The position numbers and the translations under genes were made by a program. From the NCBI RefSeq assembly GCF_002013915.1, contig NZ_MBTF01000039.1, positions 124,001 to 188,000 on the forward strand: 64,000 nt of DNA, in the 5' to 3' direction. The notes under the pieces are model-generated. The model did not search any database and was not told where the DNA came from. It saw nothing but the letters and a program-made list of their open reading frames with translations. Shown here piece by piece: positions 7,344-14,733 of the stretch. This DNA comes from Mucilaginibacter pedocola. GTDB lineage: Bacteria > Bacteroidota > Bacteroidia > Sphingobacteriales > Sphingobacteriaceae. Position 1 is the first letter of the stretch; each line of letters opens with the position of its first letter.

Positions 7344-8339
7344 ATGAAAATCCTATCCCCTAATTCGCGCTTGTGCCTTGTTTTGGCCTTTTCAATATTT
7401 ATCACGTTGGGCTGTGGCGGTCCGGGCTACAAAAAGAATAACGACATAAGCAGCGGCACGCGCGAGGATATGCAGAAGATGAACAACAAGGCTATCGACT
7501 TCATCAAAAAAGGCGACACCAAATCGCTTACCAACCTGCTTTCTAAAGAGATGATAGAGGATAACGCTACCGATGCCCGTGTGCGCAACATGGGGCACGC
7601 CATGGTGGTGGATAGCTTTGCCCGGCTGGACGAATACTACGTTAAAAACAAATATATTGAGCGCGACACCATTCGGTCGGGGCTGAAAGATGTAAATGCG
7701 TACAGCCTGTTTTACCCTGCTGTGGCTCGCGAAATGTATTTTACCATGTGGGTACCAGCCCAAAAAGATGTGCCCAATAAACAAATGGTAACGCTGGTAT
7801 TTGCCAAATACAATTACGGCTGGAAGATATGCTTTATGGATATGAAGCCCTACGGTTATAACGGAAAAACCGGGCAGCAACTTTACCTGGATGCTAAAAA
7901 GCAATACGCAGCAGGCCAATTATTTGATGCCGTGAATAATGCCAACCTGGCCGTGGCCTGTTTTAGGCCAACTGATGCCTGGGTATATGATAACGAAAAA
8001 GAGGCTTACAGTTTTTTAGATAAGGTTAGCGGCGAGGCAAACAAAAAGTATAAATACCCCATAGCTATTGATGATGTGCCCGGCGGCGTAAGGTTGGTAA
8101 GCTTCAGTAACAAGCTTACCCGGCAAGGAAATTTCCCACAACTAACTTACATCACCAAAATTAACATAAAAAATACGGCAGCTATTGAGAAAGAAAACCT
8201 GCTTATACGCAAAGCCATTGCCAAACTAATGCCCGGTATAGATAAAAATAACCGCTTTATATACTACCTGGCTTACAACGAAGAACCCACCCGCGATAAT
8301 TACCTGGACCGATACGATATAAGGCAGGATAACTGGTAG
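7344..8339 (+). CDS. Lipoprotein of unknown function
   Basis: A 331-residue lipoprotein with lipobox TLGC (Cys24). Residues 40-165 contain a helical/beta domain with MNNKAIDFIKKGDTKSLTNLLS, and a second part begins YLDAKKQYAAGQLFDAVNNANLA, which looks TPR-like. The C-terminal part ends in polar segments such as YLAYNEEPTRDNYLDRYDI. I do not recognise a named family. It faces the TlpA gene divergently across 75 bases. Confidence 0.65.
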   Translation: MKILSPNSRLCLVLAFSIFITLGCGGPGYKKNNDISSGTREDMQKMNNKAIDFIKKGDTKSLTNLLSKEMIEDNATDARVRNMGHAMVVDSFARLDEYYVKNKYIERDTIRSGLKDVNAYSLFYPAVAREMYFTMWVPAQKDVPNKQMVTLVFAKYNYGWKICFMDMKPYGYNGKTGQQLYLDAKKQYAAGQLFDAVNNANLAVACFRPTDAWVYDNEKEAYSFLDKVSGEANKKYKYPIAIDDVPGGVRLVSFSNKLTRQGNFPQLTYITKINIKNTAAIEKENLLIRKAIAKLMPGIDKNNRFIYYLAYNEEPTRDNYLDRYDIRQDNW

Positions 8340-8350
8340 TAAATAAGCTA

Positions 8351-8385
8351 ACAAAAAAAGCGGACCACATTGCTGCAGCCCGCTT
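8351..8385 (-). terminator. Intrinsic terminator of the ankyrin gene
   Basis: On the minus strand AAGCGG pairs with CCGCTT (8358-8385) and is followed by TTTTTTTG. It lies 24 bases after the minus-strand stop at 8410, and also lies just after the plus-strand stop at 8339. Confidence 0.6.
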
Positions 8386-8409
8386 AACGCTTCGGGGGAA
8401 TTTAAAGCC

Positions 8410-8961
8410 TTATTTACCGGTTGTGTTGCCGGTGGCTTCGCTGTTATTTAGCACAGCAAGCAATTCGGTGTTGTTTTGCTCGCGGGCATAATCAATGGCA
8501 GCTTTATGCTGTTTATCTTTTGCCTGGGTGCTGGCGCCGTATTTCATTAAATAGGCTACGGTTGCGGCGTTGCCTGCTTTTGCAGCGGCGATAATTGCAG
8601 TAGTACCTTCGTTGTTTTTTGCATCCAGTTTAGGGTAATGGTGAACGATCAGGTTCAGCATATCTTCCTGGCCTTTTTGTGCCGAAGCTAAAATAAGGGC
8701 AGTGTTACCATCTTTGTCCTGTGCATCAACATCTACGTTACGTTGCAATAATAATAGTACAATGCGTTCCTGGCCGGTTTTGGCGGCATTCATAAGTGGG
8801 GTTGCACCTTGCTCGTCTTTGGTGTTAGCGTCAATTCCTTTGCTCAAGAGGAATTTAACGGAAGCAACGTCTTTAGCTTCGATGGCTGTAAAAATGTTTT
8901 GCGCTAAAAGGGGGAGCGAAAACAATAGGGAAAGCCCCGATAAGATAATTGTTTTTTTCAT
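8410..8961 (-). CDS. Exported ankyrin-repeat protein
   Basis: A 183-residue protein with signal peptide MKKTIILSGLSLLFSLPLLAQ and four to five ankyrin repeats. Repeat signatures such as DEQGATPLMNAAKTG, DKDGNTALILASAQKG and NNEGTTAIIAAAKAG start at about residues 48, 82 and 117. Periplasmic ankyrin proteins mediate protein contacts; in other bacteria some partner catalases, but no such gene is adjacent. The C-terminus is a short Asn/Thr-rich tail. Function unknown. Confidence 0.8.
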   Translation of the reverse strand: MKKTIILSGLSLLFSLPLLAQNIFTAIEAKDVASVKFLLSKGIDANTKDEQGATPLMNAAKTGQERIVLLLLQRNVDVDAQDKDGNTALILASAQKGQEDMLNLIVHHYPKLDAKNNEGTTAIIAAAKAGNAATVAYLMKYGASTQAKDKQHKAAIDYAREQNNTELLAVLNNSEATGNTTGK

Positions 8962-9289
8962 TAGTGAATACTCGTGTTATGGCATAAGCCGGTTAATTTT
9001 TATACGTTCGCATGCAATTACGGATAAAAATTACAGTCGGTTTAGCACCATTAACCCGATAAAACAGACAATCCCTCGTTTTAGAAAATTAATTTTACCT
9101 AAAAGTAAAATCCGCCTCAAAAATGTCGCGGCAGCGGCTATGTGTAAAAAATACACTTCTATAGCAGAGCTATAAACTCTAAACCCGAACGGTTTTAAAT
9201 AATAGTTTACAGCGATTCTTCTTTAAACGAAAACAGTAGAATTTACATCATGACACAGCCATGACATACAGAGGTATAAATGGAAGAAG
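8962..9289. other. Intergenic region, no gene seen
   Basis: 328 bases between the starts/ends of two minus-strand genes. It is AT-rich with no open frame of family similarity, no clear hairpin, and no TAnnTTTG element near the ankyrin start. I see nothing more in it. Confidence 0.5.
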
Positions 9290-9913
9290 TTAGAAAGTGA
9301 GTGGCCTACCGCGGTACATGCGCAAAAACTTGTCTTTAAAGGGTAACCTATAGCCTTTTGGCAGCTTATTGGGTTTCAGCGATATATACGCAAGGTAACG
9401 TATTTCCCACTTCGGGTTTTTGAGTTTATTTTGCAGTTCGTGCAAAATAGGGCCCTTATCTTCTACCACTGGGTTATCCAAATAATGCGGAAGCATGGAT
9501 ATGGCCGCAGCTTTGGTATATAGGTTATCGTTGGTAAGCTCCTGTTGCAGGCGCCTGGCAATGTCCTTCACAAATTGCTTGGGGTGGGTTTCTATGTGGG
9601 CAAACTCTATCAGGTTATCTACAATATCCTGCGGTCGGCGGCTTTTTTTGGTACGCTCCAGTATTATCTCCAGCATGTCTACATAAAACTGGCCCCAGCG
9701 GTCGCTGTCTTTGGCAAGTGCTTCTAATACTACCGGTAAGGGCTGCAATACATAATCGAACTGCACTTCAGCCAATTCTTTTTTAAAGCCTTCGGGGTTG
9801 GAGTTGGCATACACCAGTATATCGTTCAGCAACTCTTGCACTTTGGCTTCGGGCATGTCCTCTTCCCAAAAAGTTTTTATCCTGTCCTCGAAAATTAGTA
9901 AGAAACCATTCAT
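9290..9913 (-). CDS. Hypothetical protein with HEAT-like helical repeats
   Basis: A 207-residue cytoplasmic, mostly helical protein. Segments such as LEALAKDSDRWGQFYVDMLEIIL, IVDNLIEFAHIETHPKQFVKDIARRLQQ and ELQNKLKNPKWEIRYLAYISL look like HEAT or armadillo helices. I chose the ATG at 9913 (MNGFLLIFEDRIKTFW); the frame is open to 9955 but that part overlaps a terminator-like hairpin. No enzymatic motif is visible and I do not recognise a named family. Confidence 0.6.
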   Translation of the reverse strand: MNGFLLIFEDRIKTFWEEDMPEAKVQELLNDILVYANSNPEGFKKELAEVQFDYVLQPLPVVLEALAKDSDRWGQFYVDMLEIILERTKKSRRPQDIVDNLIEFAHIETHPKQFVKDIARRLQQELTNDNLYTKAAAISMLPHYLDNPVVEDKGPILHELQNKLKNPKWEIRYLAYISLKPNKLPKGYRLPFKDKFLRMYRGRPLTF

Positions 9914-9918
9914 AGGCA

Positions 9919-9950
9919 AAAAAATTTGCCCTGCCCGCAAAGCAGGGCAA
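9919..9950 (-). terminator. Terminator-like hairpin directly before the start codon at 9913
   Basis: On the minus strand TTGCCCTGC (9950-9942) and GCAGGGCAA (9934-9926) form a perfect 9-bp stem followed by seven T. It lies about 65 bases after the stop of the NHL gene (10015), so it can end that transcript. It also ends 6 bases before the next start codon. Confidence 0.7.
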
Positions 9951-9952
9951 GG

Positions 9953-9960
9953 CAAATATA
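9953..9960 (-). promoter_or_regulatory. Candidate -7 promoter element before the hairpin
   Basis: On the minus strand TATATTTG matches TAnnTTTG. It lies just upstream of the terminator-like stem at 9926-9950, so a transcript from it would begin inside the stem. Confidence 0.35.
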
Positions 9961-10014
9961 ATAACGAGGTTTTATATATAAAGTTTAGCCTAACGTATAA
10001 AATACACTATTGTG

Positions 10015-11370
10015 TTAATTTAACTTACGTATGAGGTTGTTATCATAATCGGCAACGTATACGCTACCGCTCTTACTAACAGCTATGCCTGTAGGGTTAT
10101 TAAATAAGGCCGCTGCACCTACGCCGTTAGCAGAACCGGTGGTGCCGGATACGCCGGCTTGCACAGTAAATTTTCTATCCGCATCAATTTTGAGGATACG
10201 ACCGGCAGCATCGGTTATCCAAAAATTGCCCGAAGCATCAATGGCGATAGCATTAGGGCTACCCAACCACGAAGTTACCTTACTATTGCCCAGGGTACTA
10301 CCATTAAAGTTAGTAACCAGTGTATCTGCATTTATAACGCGTATAGAGTGGCTTAGCGCCTCGGTAACGTAAATATTGCCTGTAGCATCAAGCGCTATGC
10401 CGGTTGGTTTATTAAAGCTTGCTTTGGTACTTGTGCCTTCAACATAAGCAGCAGTGCGGCTTCCGGCAATAGTTGTAACCACACCCGCCGGGGTAACTTT
10501 GCGGATGATATTATTGCCATAATCGGTTACGAAGAGGTTACCGGTGGCATCAATAGCAATGCCTGTTGGCGTGTTAAAAGTTGCAGCAGCACCGGTGCCG
10601 TTGGCATAACCGGCTATACCGTTGCCTGCCAGCGTAGTAACTTCGCCTGCCGGGGTAATTTTACGGATAACGTTATTGCCCCTGTCTGCTACATAAATAT
10701 TGCCTGTTGCATCAAGCACCAAGCCCGATGGGGCATAAAACTTGGCCGTTGCCGCGCTACCATTCACTAAACCTATGGCACCTGTACCTGCAACGGTAGT
10801 TACCGTACCATCGGTAGCTATTTTACGAATGGCCGAATTGAACGAATCGGCAACGTACACATTCCCGTCGGCATCTGTAGCCAAACCCATTGGGTGCGAG
10901 AACAATGCGGCTGTACCGTTCCCGTTCAGGAAACCTTCTGCAAGCTGGCCCGCAAAGGTGCTTACCGTTGCGCCCGCGTTAGACATATCGGCCCCGGTTT
11001 TAAACTCTATCACGTTGCCATACGAGGTATTGTCGAGATAAGTTGCGTAGGCCCTTAAGTAGTAAGTGGTGTTGGGGGTAAGCCCGGTTACTTTACTTAC
11101 GTAAGAACCATAAATAACCGTATCGGAAGTACTTTTGTCATTAGCTGTTGGCGTGTGGTTACTGCTGCTGTAAACCACGCCATAGGTAGTGGCTAAACCG
11201 CTTGTTAGGTATCCGCCGGTCATGGCCGTTGTACCTGCGGCATCAACCACAACCGGTATAGTAATTAGCGTGGGAGTAAGTGATGTATCGTCGGCTTTTT
11301 TTGAGCAGGCGGCAAAAGCAACCGCAATCAAAATAAAAAGGAAATTACTGATGGTAGAGCGTTTTTTCAT
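10015..11370 (-). CDS. NHL-repeat lipoprotein with N-terminal Fn3/TIG-like domain
   Basis: A 451-residue lipoprotein (lipobox FAAC, Cys22). Residues 35-125 form a fibronectin-like domain containing YGVVYSSSNHTPT and TPNTTYYLRAYATY. Residues 135-450 are an NHL beta-propeller of about five to six blades of the form FN.PTGIAIDATGNLFVTDYGNNIIRKVTP. Such proteins are surface-exposed or periplasmic propellers for protein or ligand binding; no catalytic residues are visible. The DNA repeats are similar to one another. It is followed by a hairpin terminator at 9919-9950. Confidence 0.82.
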   Translation of the reverse strand: MKKRSTISNFLFILIAVAFAACSKKADDTSLTPTLITIPVVVDAAGTTAMTGGYLTSGLATTYGVVYSSSNHTPTANDKSTSDTVIYGSYVSKVTGLTPNTTYYLRAYATYLDNTSYGNVIEFKTGADMSNAGATVSTFAGQLAEGFLNGNGTAALFSHPMGLATDADGNVYVADSFNSAIRKIATDGTVTTVAGTGAIGLVNGSAATAKFYAPSGLVLDATGNIYVADRGNNVIRKITPAGEVTTLAGNGIAGYANGTGAAATFNTPTGIAIDATGNLFVTDYGNNIIRKVTPAGVVTTIAGSRTAAYVEGTSTKASFNKPTGIALDATGNIYVTEALSHSIRVINADTLVTNFNGSTLGNSKVTSWLGSPNAIAIDASGNFWITDAAGRILKIDADRKFTVQAGVSGTTGSANGVGAAALFNNPTGIAVSKSGSVYVADYDNNLIRKLN

Positions 11371-11495
11371 TACGTGTGTAAGCTGTTTTAAGGGTATAAA
11401 AAACGGGCATTACACTCAGGTTTAGAATCATCTATCGGTAAACCCGCCTTTTGTACCGATAAACAGTACGGTAGTTACAGGCCAATCATAACAGC

Positions 11496-11527
11496 AAAGG
11501 GGTAAAAAATTTCTTTTTTACCCCTTT
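11496..11527. repeat. Perfect 14-bp AT-rich palindrome
   Basis: AAAGGGGTAAAAAA (11496-11509) and TTTTTTACCCCTTT (11514-11527) are exact reverse complements with a 4-base loop. It lies 20 bases downstream of the di-haem gene remnant on the minus strand. It may be the old terminator of that gene. Confidence 0.7.
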
Positions 11528-11546
11528 AATATTGATAACTAATAAA

Positions 11547-11858
11547 TTATAACGACTCTAAAAATGCCACCAGTGCATCGCGATCGGCCTTTGGCATGCT
11601 GTTTACCTTATCGCGTGCAGCCTGGGCTTCGCCGCCGTGCCACATTACGGCCTCCAGCAGGTTGCGGGCGCGGCCATCATGCAAAAAGTTGGTATGCCCG
11701 TTCACCTTTTGGGTAAGGCCTATGCCCCACAGCGGCGGGGTACGCCACTCTTGCCCGCCAGCCAAGAAGTCCTCCTATGTGAGTACCTGCGCCGATGCCG
11801 GCACCAGGTAAAATAAAGACAATAAGAGGCTTAGAAAAGTAAACTTTTTTAATTGCAT
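11547..11858 (-). pseudogene. Remnant of a di-haem oxidoreductase (DUF1111) gene
   Basis: The C-terminal part, read from 11765, contains EWRTPPLWGIGLT, VNGHTNFLHDGRARNL and AVMWHGGEAQAA. These match the end of di-haem oxidoreductases of the DUF1111 family, which are normally about 400-500 residues. In the same frame, from the ATG at 11858, lies a good signal peptide (MQLKKFTFLSLLLSLFYLV...ASAQ) followed by VLT and an in-frame TAG at 11775-11777, then EDFLAGGQEW. The natural reading is one gene that lost its central several hundred codons and acquired a stop. The haem-binding CxxCH motifs are absent. It is unlikely to be functional. Confidence 0.8.
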
Positions 11859-11914
11859 GGGGCTTAATAAGGCTGCAAATATAAAAAGCTTATTTAGACT
11901 AAGTATGATTAAAG

Positions 11915-13375
11915 TTAAAATTGTATCGTTTTGTGCGTAAGGTCATTAATTAAAACCCCTAAAACCCGAAAACTTTCGTCGATAGCGCTATCATAGGGCA
12001 AGCCGAAGCTTATCCTGATAAAATTACTGAAACGGGCATCGGTGCTAAATATTTGCCCCGGCGCAATGCTGATGTTTTGCTGTATGGCCAGTTTGTATAA
12101 TTCGAAAGCGTTAATGCTTTTATCTAACTCCACCCACAAAACATAGCCACCTTGCGGCCTGCTTACTTTTGTACCCTCGGGAAAGTGTTCGGCAATACCT
12201 TGCATATAGCGCAGGCATTGCGTGTACAGGGCACGGCGCAGGTTACGCATGTGCAGATCGTACCGGCCGGCCTCGAAAAACAGGGCAATAGCTGCCTGCG
12301 TTGGCGTTGCCGAGCTAATGGTGTGTACCATTTTGGCATTCAGCACCTGCTCTTTAAAACGGCCGGGAATGCACCAACCTACCCTGTAGCCCGGCGCAAG
12401 CGATTTAGATACCGAGGAGCACAGCATCACCCAACCCTCGGTATCGAAACTTTTGCAGGTATGCGGGCGTGTTTTGCCGAAATGTATCTCGCCGTAAATA
12501 TCGTCTTCTATAAGTGGTATCTGCTTTTGAGTAAGCAATTGCACCAGCCTGCGTTTATTCTCTATAGGCATGCAGCTGCCTACGGGATTGCTAAAATTGG
12601 TTACGAACAGGCAGGCCTTTAAGTCGACGGTTTCCATGGCGCGTTCCAGGTAGGCAATATCCAAGCCATCTTCGGGCGATACAGGGATCTCCAGCACCTT
12701 CAGCCCGAGGCTTAGCATCACATTAAAAATACCGAAGTAGGTAGGGCTTTCTATGGCAACGGTATCGCCGGGTTGTGTAACCGCGCGCAGGCAAAACACC
12801 AGCGCTTCCATACAGCCTTGCGTGGTAACCACATCATCGGCACTAATGCTGCCTCCCCAATTAAATGCCTGTTTGGCTATCTGCTTACGTAGGGCCTGGT
12901 TGCCCTGCAGGCTATCGTAATTGCTGTTACCATCGCTGCTTTTGCGGATAGCCTCCATCATCGATCTATTGAGCTTAGCCAATGGAATGAGGTTGGGCGG
13001 CGGTGCAGAGCGCGACAGCCGCATCACACCTTCCTCGGGTATGTTTTGGTATACCATGGCTATCATATCGGTAACGCTGGCCACGGCAACATGCTTCACC
13101 ATAGGCTTAACGGCCGGCGGGGTACTGAATTTATGCGGCGAGAATTTTACGTAGTAGCCCGATTTGGGACGAGCTTCGATGATGCCCATGTTCTCTAATT
13201 CAACATAAGCCTTGTAAGCGGTGCTCAGGCTTATGCCCTGTTCGCTGCTGAGCGCTCGTACCGATGGGAGCTTATCGCCGGGTTTCAGCAAACCCTGCTG
13301 TAGTTGCGTGCGGAAACGATGGGCTATTTTTTCGTATAAAAAATCGTCATCTTTAAAAGCGGGGAGGGCGGCCAT
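11915..13375 (-). CDS. MocR/PdxR-type regulator (GntR HTH fused to aminotransferase)
   Basis: A 486-residue fusion. Residues 11-78 are a GntR-type winged helix (YEKIAHRFRTQLQQGLLKPGDKLPSVRALSSEQGISLSTAYKAY). After a linker comes a class I aminotransferase-like domain with LQGNQALRKQIAKQ, TNFSNPVGS and the PLP-lysine segment SSVSKSLAPGYRVGW. Proteins of this type sense PLP or an amine/amino acid and regulate a neighbouring gene. I start at the ATG at 13375, since the frame further upstream has no family similarity. It is divergent from a class V aminotransferase across 89 bases, which is the likely target. Confidence 0.88.
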   Translation of the reverse strand: MAALPAFKDDDFLYEKIAHRFRTQLQQGLLKPGDKLPSVRALSSEQGISLSTAYKAYVELENMGIIEARPKSGYYVKFSPHKFSTPPAVKPMVKHVAVASVTDMIAMVYQNIPEEGVMRLSRSAPPPNLIPLAKLNRSMMEAIRKSSDGNSNYDSLQGNQALRKQIAKQAFNWGGSISADDVVTTQGCMEALVFCLRAVTQPGDTVAIESPTYFGIFNVMLSLGLKVLEIPVSPEDGLDIAYLERAMETVDLKACLFVTNFSNPVGSCMPIENKRRLVQLLTQKQIPLIEDDIYGEIHFGKTRPHTCKSFDTEGWVMLCSSVSKSLAPGYRVGWCIPGRFKEQVLNAKMVHTISSATPTQAAIALFFEAGRYDLHMRNLRRALYTQCLRYMQGIAEHFPEGTKVSRPQGGYVLWVELDKSINAFELYKLAIQQNISIAPGQIFSTDARFSNFIRISFGLPYDSAIDESFRVLGVLINDLTHKTIQF

Positions 13376-13392
13376 GGCAAATCTGTTATGCT

Positions 13393-13400
13393 CAAAATTA
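13393..13400 (-). promoter_or_regulatory. Candidate -7 promoter element of the MocR gene
   Basis: On the minus strand TAATTTTG matches TAnnTTTG 17 bases before the ATG at 13375. No -33 element is evident. It lies in the divergent region where the regulator should bind. Confidence 0.35.
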
Positions 13401-13464
13401 ATAATTCTGCATCTGTTTTGCCATAGCCGGGTTACCTTTCTTTGTAAATAATAAAACGATCCGC

Positions 13465-14661
13465 ATGAGTACAACGCCATTAACCCCACAGGAAATACAA
13501 CAATACCGCGCCGAAACCCGGGGCACCGCCAAGCTTATCCATTTCAATAACGCAGGTGCTTCCCTCCCGCCCGATGTGGTTGTAGATACCGTAGTAAACT
13601 ATCTACAAGAAGAAGCACTTTGGGGTGGTTACGAAACCGAGGCTAAATATCAACCGGCCTTAGATAATACTTATGATCTGATAGCACGCCTGATCAATGC
13701 ACGCAAAGAAGAGGTTGCCATAGTAGAAAGCGCCAGCGTGGGCTGGGGGTTGCTGTTCAACGGCATAGGTTTTAAACCCGGCGACGAGGTGATCACCTCC
13801 GAAATGGAGTATGTTACCAACCTGATGGGTTTCCTGAATGTGCAGAAGAACCATGGCGTAGTATTTAAAGTGGTGCCGAATGATGAGCAAGGCAATTTCT
13901 CGCTCGAAGCTTTGGAGGGGTTGATATCTGCCAAAACCAAATTGATAGCTGTTACACACATCCCCTCCACAGCAGGCGGCATGATGCCGATAGTAGCGAT
14001 AGGTAAAATAGCGCGCAAGCACGGTGTTTTGTATTTGGTTGATGCCTGCCAAAGCGCCGGACATATACCTGTAGATGTGCAGGAGATAGGCTGCGATATG
14101 TTATCGGTTACGGGCCGCAAATACCTGCGAGCACCTCGTGGCACCGGCTTTTTATTTGTACGGAAAGAGGTGCAGGATAGTTTAAAATTGATACTGATGG
14201 ACAGCGCATCGGCAGAATGGGTAAGCGAAACTGATTTTAAACCCCGCCCCGATGCCCGCCGCTTTGAGCTTTACGAGAAGAACCGCGCCCTAACCCTCGG
14301 CCTCGGCAAAGCCATTGAATACGCCCTGAACATTGGGGTAGACAGGATATGGCAACGCATACAATACCTTGCTGATACCCTGCGCCGAAAACTAAGTGCC
14401 ATTAATGGCGTAACCGTGCACGATTTTGGCCCCGAGCAATGCGGCATAGTTACCTTCTCGGTAGAGGGCTTTGATGCAGCAACTATAAAAAGTAAACTGG
14501 CGGAGCGGGGCGTTAATGTGTCCATAGCCAAAACCATATCTACCCCCATTTACATGAACAAAAACCACCTGCAAAGCATTGTTCGGGCATCGGTACATTA
14601 TTATAATACCGATGAGGAATTGGATAAGTTATGCGAGGTACTGGAGGCTATTAAAAGCTAA
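13465..14661 (+). CDS. Class V aminotransferase (cysteine desulfurase/EgtE-like fold)
   Basis: A 398-residue PLP enzyme. IHFNNAGASLPP opens the domain, LVDACQSAGH (Asp193 binds the PLP ring nitrogen) and SVTGRKYLRAPRGTGFLFV (Lys219 should carry PLP) follow. The RKYLRAPRGTG form resembles EgtE-like C-S lyases and related desulfurases rather than IscS, which would have a catalytic Cys loop. The reaction may be C-S cleavage or transamination; I cannot decide. It is divergently paired with the MocR regulator, suggesting an amino-acid-responsive gene. Confidence 0.82.
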   Translation: MSTTPLTPQEIQQYRAETRGTAKLIHFNNAGASLPPDVVVDTVVNYLQEEALWGGYETEAKYQPALDNTYDLIARLINARKEEVAIVESASVGWGLLFNGIGFKPGDEVITSEMEYVTNLMGFLNVQKNHGVVFKVVPNDEQGNFSLEALEGLISAKTKLIAVTHIPSTAGGMMPIVAIGKIARKHGVLYLVDACQSAGHIPVDVQEIGCDMLSVTGRKYLRAPRGTGFLFVRKEVQDSLKLILMDSASAEWVSETDFKPRPDARRFELYEKNRALTLGLGKAIEYALNIGVDRIWQRIQYLADTLRRKLSAINGVTVHDFGPEQCGIVTFSVEGFDAATIKSKLAERGVNVSIAKTISTPIYMNKNHLQSIVRASVHYYNTDEELDKLCEVLEAIKS

Positions 14662-14718
14662 ATAACACCAGCACACTCCTTTAATTTAACGGCTTTTTAA
14701 CATCCGCTTTAAATAGCG

Positions 14719-14726
14719 TACTTTTG
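14719..14726 (+). promoter_or_regulatory. Candidate -7 promoter element, leaderless position
   Basis: TACTTTTG matches TAnnTTTG and ends 7 bases before the ATG at 14734. A T-tract (94-98 of the 146xx line, 14694-14698) lies at the -33 spacing but lacks the G. Transcription would begin next to the start codon. Confidence 0.4.
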
Positions 14727-14733
14727 TACCCCG

